NCBI RefSeq assembly: GCF_001686925.1
Contig: NZ_LVEN01000038.1
Coordinates: 1 to 64,000, forward strand
Origin: Flavobacterium piscis
GTDB taxonomy: Bacteria; Bacteroidota; Bacteroidia; Flavobacteriales; Flavobacteriaceae
Direction of reading: 5' to 3'
DNA: 64,000 bases
Below the pieces are notes generated by a model. That model saw only the letters and a list, made by a program, of their open reading frames with translations, was not told the origin of the DNA and made no database searches. A program made the position numbers and the translations under genes. Of this stretch, positions 58,201 through 64,000 are shown one piece after another (the stretch's first letter is position 1; the number at the start of each line of letters is the position of its first letter).

Positions 58201-59000
58201 GCATTTTCTATCGGTCTGAAAGTGTCTACTTGTGTAAAATGCTTTAAATCTAATTTTTCATTAGTGATCAATCCAGTTGAAGTTTCTTTAGTCACAACAA
58301 TAGAATTTCCGGTCTCTTTGGCATCTAAAACCAATTCAAATTCAGGCTGGCTTACATCAATAGCAATTCCGCCGATACTCAATTTTTTTATCTGAGAAGG
58401 AAAATTCGTTCCTTTGATATATAGTTTATTTGCTGATTTCAATAATGTAAAATCAGTCGAAGCAAGTGCCGATTTATAAACAATACGAACATTTTTAATT
58501 TTATAGGAATTTGAATTTCCTTCTGGTGCGGTAAATAACAAGACGTTATCTCCGGTACGCAAAGATTTTTCAGAAAGCAGTTCTGATTGTTTTGTCCAGT
58601 TTTTATTTTGAGATAAAAACTGCCCTCCAATACTTGGCTGATTGTTTAAACTTCTTGAAATCGAAGCCGCCTGATCGTATCCGTATAATTCGTATTCTAA
58701 ATAAGCGCTTTCTCCATTTTCAGGTAAATCATCTACTTTAAGATGAAAAACGTTATCATAAGCATCATCCACATCTGAAGCATCGACAACACCAATGATT
58801 CCCTCCGGAATATCAGCGCTAAATGACTTTGTGTTTTTAGTTTCGTTTTTAACAATACTAATCAAATCTGTTTCTGCAACATCTGATTCTTTTTTAGAAG
58901 TACTTTCAGTGAATAAAGAAGCTATTTTGTACGGTCCAAAATTTGCGGCGAACAAAAATGTACCTATTAAAAACACCAGTATTATAATTTTATTTTTCAT
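49206..59000 (-). CDS. Giant SpvB/Rhs (Tc-toxin-like) polymorphic toxin
   Basis: 3264-aa secreted protein. Signal peptide at the N-terminus; a ZU5-like domain near 277-400; SpvB-type N-terminal domain near 430-520 (ASTGFSIVIPAGRGGMQPSL); FG-GAP/VCBS-like repeats (DLDGDQLPDKV near 811; DFNGDGLVDF near 896; DFNGDRFPDY near 1527; DINGDGLADR near 1631; DVNSDGLADK near 1707; DMDGDGNWDY near 1792); Rhs/YD repeats about 2000-2930; tip FHPDHLGSTSYITT to LVDPTGMGPDDPP ending near 3031. The last 233 residues are variable and hold a His-Gly (H3103) and a Cys (C3174) in YVQSCNTAD. The layout resembles a TcB-TcC fusion in which the Rhs shell encloses the C-terminal toxin. Export route is unclear: it has no T9SS sorting domain itself. 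Confidence 0.92.
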   Translation of the reverse strand: MKNKIIILVFLIGTFLFAANFGPYKIASLFTESTSKKESDVAETDLISIVKNETKNTKSFSADIPEGIIGVVDASDVDDAYDNVFHLKVDDLPENGESAYLEYELYGYDQAASISRSLNNQPSIGGQFLSQNKNWTKQSELLSEKSLRTGDNVLLFTAPEGNSNSYKIKNVRIVYKSALASTDFTLLKSANKLYIKGTNFPSQIKKLSIGGIAIDVSQPEFELVLDAKETGNSIVVTKETSTGLITNEKLDLKHFTQVDTFRPIENAKERIFKTINFETENKLAYKDFQAVFPAGALKSNISVTVSGLRKIDIAPLNSAMVNVTGKNAGFRLLPHGTIFEKAVTLSLPYDKKTIPEGYTEKDINVFYFDENKRLWQEVTKDSLDIKQGIIKAKTTHFTDFIAGIIKMPESPETSGYTPTSIKDLKAASPLVGIQSIAPPSANVRGTASTGFSIVIPAGRGGMQPSLNLQYDSDGGHSWAGMGWDISAPAVSIDTRWGAPRYDAANETETYSISGEQLIPNSHRAAWTSRTTDKQFYPRREGAFQQIIRKGSSPKNYYWIVRDKSGVASYYGGTASGLSTDGTLQDASGNIGHWALCLQVDLKGNTVEYAYDKRDGELYLKKVYYTGFGSQKGNYNVTFVKNSDLGEANRPDVQISARLGFRQLNNQLLRKIEVRYKDDMVRSYELNYKEGAFKKTLLKSISEYDSESKLFYTNTMDYFDDVRDASGKYNPFGPEQNWTVPDDHLKNNILPNIDLSGKHTLGNSSNGKSGGINYRIGVGLSTDSGNFKQNTVGAHGGNSWGSSETIVTLEDLDGDQLPDKVFRKGDNVYYRKNLSNQGSNSFGEIQEISLNTIGNSSSKTFNWGVDLTIGYSKVSANVGFDKQYSKSNTKSYFMDFNGDGLVDFANNGQVYYNRLVNGVPTFKPGSAETPSPVSGDGKLTLSFPIPAMTFEEMQVKNPLHDVVRMWEAPVTGQIQVSHTYELQKDLSKERAEYLTNDGKDKADGVQLFFQKGNALVWKQAIAADDYISKSKQDLITVTKGEKLFFRVSSLMDGSFDQVLWSPKIAYITINDNTGSLVPIPDNAVDANLYSLKNYDAEKDFLSSTNSGLLVSNGNITFAGNFVKPITSDHITLKIFRKDLDAGAVETVLYQKQFNANEVVSFDLSTIGVVNNSTTSQIRFVLESQTNINWNTISFNPSINMPAIAPAASENKKIDVFLQRYKKRKGDYLLEKKSSAIDGVLALNLALTDLNLLPAGFNNLRFKLNGAVIITAKQNNQLIARKRYKMVNAVLTEDLSVTEPATLFTAVIQDQPIDLEISIPALESNEVTQQCVALFQMPIYLTVQNDTPGLWTADTNKYAVYSNFYTEELQLGLGHREWGGFVINNTGTFASDLVAVSQLRTSDTYNAEPNLDPDNQSETEQQGYDIAKVYFVSMQSTYSKKNMIGLEETTFIDSRFMGTSRLGEDDIVSYFDASLPSLDGGGTMALNILSENESTSYSAGLKVGPLGPGGSKGEGKSYVTQTMADFNGDRFPDYVRGKEVQFTSPTGGISTKTTEIYNYSHGESKSDGISSDGSYSHAFTKTVQKSIPITDSNGCITNEIVSEKEATGISATMSLSGNLGKNEDESQYMHIDINGDGLADRIKKTGEVALNSGYGFLPEEKWNFEGLATGVSESWAISPSSGMSYKGGSFTGGFNYGKGTDNSNTLMLDVNSDGLADKVEYTGGKMMVALNMGDSFMTPIAYPKFSRMNENNSTNYGMNVGFSYDIPIFLIRITPSLGGSTGFSTNRTEATFNDMDGDGNWDYVLSDDEDHLVVRLSNIKRTNKLKGVTNAAGNSYVVDYELLKPSYENPSAKWVLQSVDVFDGHVGDGIDHSKAKIRYEDGYQDRREREFYGFGKVIQEQIDAADDSVFSTTVQEFYNQDYYRKNLLKYSYILDKNNKMRQESENEYSFVDVATQASVPVSDLNLPSCDDKRIFIGLVHANQKMYEGGSEYLETNTYNKYDANGNIIQYIDSGNGTADDKVTAKISYYESTTPYYGGIPKQLEVSTTDGLRRKRATTINTKTAEVTQIKNYSDATKIAITDIEYDTYGNLQKIIGPENHKKQRMTLEYVYDGDNHQYMTEIKDAFGYQNKMEYDYRFGAVLKTTDRNDQSMIYTLDSKGRMATIQAPYEITSGKPYTIAYEYFPEAKVPYAKTRNYDPELDKDIEIFTYTDGLGRALQVKKTASLFTQAGSPDKEAQIVSGKIIYDGLGRPTTSYYPTTTTTVDNKFSTAVSTVNPTKTEYDEVGRAVKMTLPDGSTNTIVFNVENYDGVQTLHTTQTDALNKISQSYTDAKGKNIARMQNDLLTKFGINALGEIIKVTDAMDHITKSSYDWLGRRIEFTHPDAGTTSMKYDLAGNLTSRVTQDIKNTVPNDGAIVYEYNYNRLESIKYPKNPQNNVQYNYGKSDGTASRRGRLWFVQDASGGQEFFYGKLGEIEKEIRTLRITPTDIQTYISEFEYDTWNRIQKMTYPDGEVVEYTYNRAGNLQSMQGKKESHTYDYIKQLSYDEFEQRKYLKYGNDTETNYTYDDVMRRLQQLQVKSGTRQVMNNTYGYDLVGNVLNIKNTAPVVNNTLGGTASHEYQYDDFYRLKSAKATYQGEFTKASYELNMSYNKMHNITKKDLVHTVNNEQKGYVLDYNYDNELHPNAPSKIAEIGKTEPREYIYDGNGNPTSYTEEKSFRKMTWDEENRLMGINDNGRIHQFTYDAAGERVIKSSGDSQNVAINGETAATIVHTDDYTGYVSPYFVINKGKFTKHYFEGAGRIVSKLGNGSFAQPLKITAGGINYGKLTAEQQKALDNYVKTLGVPPGPPTQQGIYATPEFTGDPYPSETLKPVEENQEPPEGWPRNPVFNAPGDVPGPPVQFGPPVEPANVKPGEGFTGIGLPENDIFYFHPDHLGSTSYITTKNGSISQHVEYIAFGEVLFEEHSSSFSSPYLFNGKELDRETNLSYYGARYYDAKASLWLSVDPLAEKFAGRSPYEYCFSNPVRLVDPTGMGPDDPPACKNIYIVLDYDGNNSNDRNREKVEFSNMERSGWKGIYAANIQDANEQVTNYLNGTKANNILLETHGGPENYVNRNGEIVGTGTYVSVDNNNHNRIGEKDLSKSIAGTNTRNQADVDALVGIVNQVKSQGNFYVQSCNTADSDNFFNNLRSLTGSTVNLFGSTEFTSTPFFINRDRPGVANYNPAQLFNRNTITSSNGGKMYQAGCGDDPPILLKNIQINKSGIVTF

Positions 59001-59042
59001 AAAGCAGGTTAATCGATTATGGGGAAATCGTTTATGTTTAAA

Positions 59043-61007
59043 TTATTTCACAATAACTTTAAAAGTTTTTGTGCCAAATTCTGAATGAACAGACACCAGA
59101 TACATTCCCGACGAACTATTGATCGTATCATCATACAAATAAGTTTCTATTTGCGTCAACTGTTTTTGTTTTACAAGCGCACCTGTCGGAGAATATACTG
59201 TTATGGTTGCATTAGTCTTGTGTGGAAATTGCATAGCTACAGAAAAATGACCGTCTGTAGTTGGATTAGGATATAAAATAATAATACTCGAATCGGTAAT
59301 TTCTTTTCCATCCGTAGCGATGGCAATCTTGGTAGCCGTTTTACATTCCTTATCATTTACCAATCTTAGTTCGTAATTACCTGGCTGATCAACTAGAATT
59401 TTAGGGTTATTGTCTATAAAATCGCCTTCATAAAACCATTGGTATTCATAATTTCCTGTTGTTAAACCTGCACTTGCATCAAGTGTTATGGCATTTCCAC
59501 CCGTCAATAAATAATCTGATTTTAAATTAGGAAATGTCCCTTGTTTATCAGCCACAAAAACGGTTTCGGAGTATAAATTCCCTTTTGCGTCCCTAACGAT
59601 ATAATCATAAGTTCCGGAGGAAAGCTGTAGACCTGTTATACTTTTTGCAGCCTGATTCCATTGCTTTACAACCACATCGCTTCCGTCTTTTTTGACAGTA
59701 ACGGTAAAAGGAGCTTCGCCGCCTTCAATGCTATAATTTAACTGCCCGGACCCTGATACACCACAAGTGGCTTCCGTTATCCAGACTCTGCTGAACATTT
59801 CAGGCGCGACTTTTATCGTAAATTTGACTGTGCCTGATTTTTGTTTGTCCCAGTTAAAATCGTTCAGCACTAATTTTTCTGTACTTGACGTGCTTGCCAA
59901 ACGAATATATTTTGAATCATTTTCGTCATAGGTTCCTTTTCCTGAATAATCCACCAACAACCAGTAATAGGTGTCTTTGGGTAAAGTGCCTTTTATAAAA
60001 GCAGGGTTAAAAGCCCAGTCAAGACTAAGATCTGTTGGATTTGTAAAATCCAATTGCCATTGCCTTGAAATACCAATTGGCTCTCCCTGTTCCTGTTTTT
60101 TTACCAGAAGGTTTTTTCCGTTGTCACTCCAAAAAGCGAAGTAATTGTTGGGTATGGTGTTGGATTTGCTTTTTAGTTCTATAATCAACATTCCCTCTTC
60201 GATCATATTACTGCTTTTAGGCTGTAACAAGCCGCTTTTATCATCCCTTCCAACTCCTGTAATAGAGGAGCCAAAACCTTTATGCTTGTCAATATCCCAA
60301 ATGATTTCTCCCTGACTGTTGAGATAGTTCTTAAAATTATATTGAGAAAGGGAAATGCCATATTTGATTCCGAGATAACTGGCTACTTTTTGGGTTTCTT
60401 TACCGGATAATACCCTATTGTACACCAGAATTTCGCTAATGTTTCCTTTAAACTCTTCGGGAGGTAATTTCTCATGTTTAGACTTTTGCCCAATCGTTAA
60501 TGACGATAACTTTGCAACACTATCCGTTACATTCTGTTGAAAAAAATGAATGTTAGCTTTATGAGGTTTTATTTTTTCCTGATAGGATTGATAGGAGTAC
60601 TTTTTTAGATCCACCAAACGCTTATTGGTCGCAACTGAAAGTGTTTTTTGAGGATCGTTTATCGTCCATAAAAATTGCTCTTTCAAACTGTCTTTTACTT
60701 TGTAAACCATAAATAAGGTCTGACGTCTTTTACTTTCTATGCCCAAAGGCAGGATCAGGGAATCCTGAGCCGTATCAAAAACAATACTTGGGTTAAAATT
60801 AAAAGCGGCTCCAGACTGTTTTTTTTGGGATATTTTCCCTTCCTTTTTAGTAAGGCTTTCCCAGTAATAGGCATCTGCGTTGTTTCGGGTTTTAATCCAA
60901 AAAGATGGGTCTTCGACTGCTCCGGGCAATACCTTTTGCTGTGAAAAAACCAGGTTAGTTGCCGATAAACTTATAAAAACCAATGCTGAAAAAATCTTTC
61001 TATACAT
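59043..61007 (-). CDS. T9SS-sorted surface protein upstream of the Rhs gene
   Basis: 654 aa. Signal peptide (FISLSATNLVFSQ) and a C-terminal type IX secretion sorting domain (IILYPNPTTDGHFSVAM, ending SSGMYLVSVHSEFGTKTFKV). The middle region has an ordered pattern (LVYNRVLSGKETQKVASYLG, KYGISLSQYNFKNYL) seen in large Bacteroidota adhesin-like proteins, and a beta-sandwich near 420-570. It would be exported across the outer membrane and attached to the surface. It lies 42 bases before the Rhs gene, so it is probably co-expressed and may help deliver or display the toxin. Confidence 0.85.
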   Translation of the reverse strand: MYRKIFSALVFISLSATNLVFSQQKVLPGAVEDPSFWIKTRNNADAYYWESLTKKEGKISQKKQSGAAFNFNPSIVFDTAQDSLILPLGIESKRRQTLFMVYKVKDSLKEQFLWTINDPQKTLSVATNKRLVDLKKYSYQSYQEKIKPHKANIHFFQQNVTDSVAKLSSLTIGQKSKHEKLPPEEFKGNISEILVYNRVLSGKETQKVASYLGIKYGISLSQYNFKNYLNSQGEIIWDIDKHKGFGSSITGVGRDDKSGLLQPKSSNMIEEGMLIIELKSKSNTIPNNYFAFWSDNGKNLLVKKQEQGEPIGISRQWQLDFTNPTDLSLDWAFNPAFIKGTLPKDTYYWLLVDYSGKGTYDENDSKYIRLASTSSTEKLVLNDFNWDKQKSGTVKFTIKVAPEMFSRVWITEATCGVSGSGQLNYSIEGGEAPFTVTVKKDGSDVVVKQWNQAAKSITGLQLSSGTYDYIVRDAKGNLYSETVFVADKQGTFPNLKSDYLLTGGNAITLDASAGLTTGNYEYQWFYEGDFIDNNPKILVDQPGNYELRLVNDKECKTATKIAIATDGKEITDSSIIILYPNPTTDGHFSVAMQFPHKTNATITVYSPTGALVKQKQLTQIETYLYDDTINSSSGMYLVSVHSEFGTKTFKVIVK

Positions 61008-61038
61008 AATTCTCTATGTTTTAAAATGAAATCGATTC

Positions 61039-61770
61039 CTAGAAATTGGCCAGATCATCAAAGTCAAATGAGTAACCAATAATTAATGAAATACTATTGA
61101 TTTTGTTTTTATTTTCACTGTAACGATGCCCGTTTTCTTCCGTTGTTAAAGCATCTGTAAGACCTAAAGTGTAGCGGGCTCCTATAGAAAGATTCGAATT
61201 AAATTCATAACCCAAAGAGAATATTCCAGAGAAATAATTTTTACCGGTAAGGGATTCTTTCAGTACTTTTTGCACATTGGCATCAGGTTCAAAATAAGTC
61301 CCTGAATCAGCAAATATCTCCTGCGCATTAGAAGTGTATTTTATATTATCGCTCGCAATATTAAAACTAACGTATGGTCCAAAACCTACATACAGCCCTT
61401 CAACAGGATAGTATTTAAATTGTGCACCGACATTGATATAACTGTATCCAAAAGTCATTTTGTATTTTAATCCTTTGATATCTTCATAATTCAAATCTGT
61501 ACTTTGTCCCGAATAGGATATTTCGGTCTGGATACTCACTTTGGCGTAAGGATATTTCCAATTAATGAAAACCCCTCCCGTTCCTCCAAATTTACCCTTT
61601 TCTTCTAAAGTATAGCCCTCATAGACACCTTTCGGTACTATCACATCGGGAAGATTTGACATTTTAGAATAAATACCGCCACCAAAAAGACCATATGTTA
61701 TCTCTCTGTCACCTTGTGCAAACAGCGATTTTGTGCTTACTAATAGTACTAGCAAAATAATTTTTTTCAT
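61039..61770 (-). CDS. Outer-membrane beta-barrel protein
   Basis: 243 aa. Signal peptide (LVSTKSLFAQ), then a porin-like barrel with repeated aromatic strands (YSYINVGAQFKYYPVEGLYV; FSLGYEFNSNLSIGARYTLG) and the typical C-terminal strand (SISLIIGYSFDF). Related to the next gene (61785) at the strand level. Family resembles OMP_b-brl_2. It sits 31 bases upstream of the T9SS protein gene; it may form an outer-membrane platform for the Rhs system. Specific function unknown. Confidence 0.8.
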   Translation of the reverse strand: MKKIILLVLLVSTKSLFAQGDREITYGLFGGGIYSKMSNLPDVIVPKGVYEGYTLEEKGKFGGTGGVFINWKYPYAKVSIQTEISYSGQSTDLNYEDIKGLKYKMTFGYSYINVGAQFKYYPVEGLYVGFGPYVSFNIASDNIKYTSNAQEIFADSGTYFEPDANVQKVLKESLTGKNYFSGIFSLGYEFNSNLSIGARYTLGLTDALTTEENGHRYSENKNKINSISLIIGYSFDFDDLANF

Positions 61771-61784
61771 GTTTTTTATTTAAA

Positions 61785-62483
61785 TTACCATTGATGAAAA
61801 CTGTAGCCTAAAGAAAAACTAAATACCCCGCTTTTGTTTTGATTTTCGATAAACTGAAAAGAAGATGCATTACTTTTTACCACATCTTTGACCCCTAAAT
61901 AATAGCGTAAATCGAAGTGAATACTTTCGTGCAGTTCGTAACCTAATGCAAAGCACAATGAAAAATCGTCTGCGCCGTCAAGACCATCCTGATAGAACTG
62001 CCTAGTGGCAACATCATACATTCCGCCAGCTTCGTTAGATTTATAAGTAATATTGTTAGGAGATAAACTGATGCCGTAGAAAGCACCAAATCCTAAATTT
62101 AAACCTTCGTAAGGATATACTTTATATAAAGCCCCAATCTGCAAATAGGAATAATTTAATCCTAACTCAAATTCTTTGCCTGTAGTATCGTGATAATTGA
62201 CAGTTTGACAAGACTGTCTAAATAAAAGTTCCGGCTGAATGGCAACACGTGTATCGTAAAGTTTGCAGTTTAAAAAGAATCCACCTTCGATTCCGTAGCC
62301 ACCTTTACTTTCCATAACACTATTATCAAAAGTGTTATCCCTGCCTTTAATACTTTCGGGTAAATTACTGATTTTAGAATAAATTCCTCCGAGTTTTAAT
62401 CCGTAGGTGATATTAGTCTCATTTTGTGCATGAGCAGCGTTAAAAAAAGAGCAAAATATTAATAAGTGTAATAGTACTTTCAT
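61785..62483 (-). CDS. Outer-membrane beta-barrel protein (paralogue)
   Basis: 232 aa. Signal peptide (CSFFNAAHAQ). Similar to the 243-aa neighbour: NITYGLKLGGIYSKISNLPE versus EITYGLFGGGIYSKMSNLPD, and YSYLQIGALYKVYPYEGLNL versus the matching strand. It is the first gene of the minus-strand run ending with the Rhs and small exported genes. 14 bases separate it from the second barrel gene, so tandem duplication is likely. Confidence 0.8.
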   Translation of the reverse strand: MKVLLHLLIFCSFFNAAHAQNETNITYGLKLGGIYSKISNLPESIKGRDNTFDNSVMESKGGYGIEGGFFLNCKLYDTRVAIQPELLFRQSCQTVNYHDTTGKEFELGLNYSYLQIGALYKVYPYEGLNLGFGAFYGISLSPNNITYKSNEAGGMYDVATRQFYQDGLDGADDFSLCFALGYELHESIHFDLRYYLGVKDVVKSNASSFQFIENQNKSGVFSFSLGYSFHQW

Positions 62484-62612
62484 TCACAAAAATTTTTGCG
62501 AATATATGTATTAATTTCTGATTTTTATCTTTAAAAAATCGACAAAAGGTGATTTAAACCGTTCATACGGAACTAACATCTACCTAAAGCCTATATACGT
62601 GTTTGTCGATTA

Positions 62613-62759
62613 CTAAAGATGTTTGAAAATAAAAATAATAAACACACAAACATCATTAGCTATATTGCGATTGCGTAATGAGTAGTCTGCTTTTTTTATT
62701 GTCTCTGCTAAATTTAGAACTTCAATATTCTCTCCATTTTTATCTTCTATTTGTATCAT
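62613..62759 (-). CDS. 48-codon ORF, possibly a truncated ICE gene
   Basis: Reads MIQIEDKNGENIEVLNLAET, then IKKADYSLRNRNIANDVCVF and a hydrophobic tail. The first 36 residues look protein-like; the hydrophobic end (FIIFIFKHL) looks like read-through of foreign DNA, suggesting that the gene was cut at an island junction. Not recognised with confidence. Confidence 0.35.
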   Translation of the reverse strand: MIQIEDKNGENIEVLNLAETIKKADYSLRNRNIANDVCVFIIFIFKHL

Positions 62760-62775
62760 GTTTTCAGGGTTTAAA

Positions 62776-62804
62776 AGGACAGGCAGATTATGCCTGTCCT
62801 GATT
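62776..62804 (-). terminator. Terminator of the DUF932 gene
   Basis: Perfect 10-bp stem AGGACAGGCA (62776-62785) and TGCCTGTCCT (62791-62800) with a 5-base loop, just past the DUF932 stop; the minus strand continues into TTTT. Confidence 0.85.
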
Positions 62805-62806
62805 AG

Positions 62807-63868
62807 CTAATTGAAAATCAAGGTATCTGAGCCTTTACTGGCAAAATCCACACAAAGGTTAAAAGCCGACTGTGTACGGATTTGCCCTGTACCCCCCATC
62901 AAAAGAGAGGTTAGTTTAGCTTCATCGTTCTTGTAATTTCTCACATTCTGAAAATAGCCTGTCAAAGAATTGTATGCCCCAAATACAGTCCCTTTGGTGG
63001 TATCCATAAGCTGTGTCGGGTCGCTCATAGCATACTCAAAAGCACTATCTACCATATTTGTAAAACAAGTTGATAATTCGTCTTGTTTACCCTCTTGTAT
63101 GGTTTTCAGCACTTCCTTATTGGGAACAAGGGCAGACTGTATTAGTTTTTTTACTTCATTGTCTGTGATTCGGATTTTTGTCCAATGGTTAAAAATGGAT
63201 TCCATCTGCGAAGACAGCATATCAGATATACCCATCACTTTGTGCGCCTGTTCCAAACGCTGTTTGGCATTTGAGGTGTGGCGAATGCGCACGGTATTGG
63301 TCTTATTGTTCATAGCAGCATTTAGCGTATTGTTACATACGATGCGTATAGGCGTGAATGCCGCCGTTATGCTTCCGCTTCCATCGTGGGAAGTGGTCAG
63401 GAAAAGATATTTTTCAATCAAATCATCGTTACCGACCCTGATATAATCGGGCAATTTTGCCGTTATAAAGATGCGTTCCCCTTTTCCGAGTGCCCCTGCG
63501 GTTTCGTATAGGATACCGTCACCCCCTACGATGCTATCAAAAAAAGAAAAGGCATCCCTGTTTTGTACAATTTGGTAATCTTTGCCTACCACACCGAGTA
63601 CGGTATCATTATCGGTTCGCACCGTACTGTAGTAATTTGGTATTTCTATTTTATTGTGAATGATTTCATTATCTAAAATAATTTCGGAAGAACTAGCTGT
63701 AAAGAGTCTGCGTTTTTCTACCTCATAATCCAAACCTGCGTGGATAATTGCCTCGGCGCTTGTTGGGTAATCGGTAATAATCTGCCCCAAATTGTGCCAT
63801 GCTTTTTGTTTAGTACTGAAAAAACTGTGCTTTCCGCACTTCTCGTTGTAATTTATATTGTGTGCCAT
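62807..63868 (-). CDS. DUF932 (phage/plasmid-like) protein
   Basis: 353 aa. N-terminus MAHNINYNEKCGKHSFFSTK, the central FLTTSHDGSGSITAAFTPIR IVCNNTLNAAM (a highly conserved DUF932 stretch) and RIRHTSNAKQRLEQAHKVMG. This family occurs on conjugative and integrative elements and plasmids; its role is unsettled. It lies 30 bases downstream of an SSB-like gene end. Together these two genes suggest an integrative conjugative element that continues beyond the window. Confidence 0.88.
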   Translation of the reverse strand: MAHNINYNEKCGKHSFFSTKQKAWHNLGQIITDYPTSAEAIIHAGLDYEVEKRRLFTASSSEIILDNEIIHNKIEIPNYYSTVRTDNDTVLGVVGKDYQIVQNRDAFSFFDSIVGGDGILYETAGALGKGERIFITAKLPDYIRVGNDDLIEKYLFLTTSHDGSGSITAAFTPIRIVCNNTLNAAMNNKTNTVRIRHTSNAKQRLEQAHKVMGISDMLSSQMESIFNHWTKIRITDNEVKKLIQSALVPNKEVLKTIQEGKQDELSTCFTNMVDSAFEYAMSDPTQLMDTTKGTVFGAYNSLTGYFQNVRNYKNDEAKLTSLLMGGTGQIRTQSAFNLCVDFASKGSDTLIFN

Positions 63869-63898
63869 GATGTTACATTTTAAGTGATTACGCTATTA

Positions 63899-64000
63899 TT
63901 AAAAAGGTACGTCTGCTGTTTTTTTAGATTTCTTTTCTTTTACTGTTGAAGAGGCTTTAGTAGTCTCTACTTTTTTGGGAAAAACCAAAATTTTAATATT
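63899..64000 (-). CDS. C-terminal fragment of an SSB-like protein (cut by window edge)
   Basis: The last 33 residues are visible: VFPKKVETTKASSTVKEKKS, then KKTADVPF and a stop. A disordered Lys/Thr/Ser-rich tail ending in an acidic-aliphatic Pro-Phe tip is the hallmark of single-stranded DNA-binding proteins (usual tip DDIPF). The body lies outside the window, so the family is inferred from the tail and the DUF932 neighbour. Confidence 0.6.
   Translation of the reverse strand, partial: NIKILVFPKKVETTKASSTVKEKKSKKTADVPF

Larger units (their letters stand above)
62484..62806. other. Gap between the Rhs locus and ICE-like genes
   Basis: 323 bases containing a small minus-strand ORF (62613-62759) and the DUF932 terminator. 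The promoter of the OMP-T9SS-Rhs operon should lie between 62484 and 62600, but no clear -7 element is seen. Confidence 0.4.

Overview
The window is chromosomal DNA of a Bacteroidota bacterium, most likely a Flavobacterium or close relative. The evidence is the AT-rich composition, the near absence of Shine-Dalgarno sequences, Bacteroidota-type -7 promoter elements (TAnnTTTG), a type IX secretion (T9SS) sorting domain, and intergenic repeat 'words' of the kind seen in Flavobacteriaceae. No complete tRNA or rRNA gene was found.

Region 1 (1-20.2 kb) is ordinary backbone: dsbD-tilS, pabB, a DUF4349 lipoprotein, a DoxX-like protein, a lipocalin, lpdA, an Lrp/AsnC regulator divergent from a methionine gamma-lyase-type PLP enzyme, an amino-acid permease, a Tat-exported Gfo/Idh/MocA oxidoreductase, a large FAD/Fe-S D-2-hydroxyacid dehydrogenase and an MscS channel. 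The gaps hold many structured repeats, including two copies of an element with conserved ends and a variable hairpin core.

Region 2 (20.2-24.2 kb) is a small AT-rich accessory module behind REP-like hairpins. It is a tight three-gene operon: an sce7726-like PD-(D/E)XK protein, an sce7725/beta-family protein, and a zinc-ribbon/RES-domain protein (putative NAD+ glycohydrolase). It looks like a toxin or defence unit.

Region 3 (24.3-33.4 kb) returns to backbone. It holds a LemA/DUF3137 pair, a probable peptidoglycan-recycling run (GHL10 glycosidase, AmpG-like permease, TPR-like protein, GNAT acetyltransferase, NagZ-like GH3) and a peroxiredoxin-thioredoxin-DUF6952 redox group with a dyad in its promoter.

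Region 4 (33.8-64 kb) is a composite accessory island. Near its left edge are a 16-bp piece resembling the 3' end of a Ser-tRNA and the C-terminal relic of an IS3-type transposase. Next comes an eight-gene restriction-modification locus: two small proteins, an XRE regulator, a C5-cytosine methyltransferase, a MORC/MutL-type GHKL ATPase, a Z1-domain helicase-like ATPase, a PD-(D/E)XK nuclease and an unrecognised 248-aa protein. A convergent gene follows with an ExK motif. Then, all on the minus strand, comes a polymorphic-toxin locus: two outer-membrane beta-barrels, a T9SS-sorted protein, a 3264-aa SpvB/Rhs (Tc-toxin-like) protein with a variable C-terminal domain carrying a His-Gly/Cys signature, two paralogous exported proteins (candidate immunity proteins), more small lipoproteins, and a 45-bp relic of an Rhs tip showing past cassette exchange. 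The right end holds a DUF932 gene and the tail of an SSB-like gene, both typical of integrative conjugative elements, so the island probably continues beyond the window.
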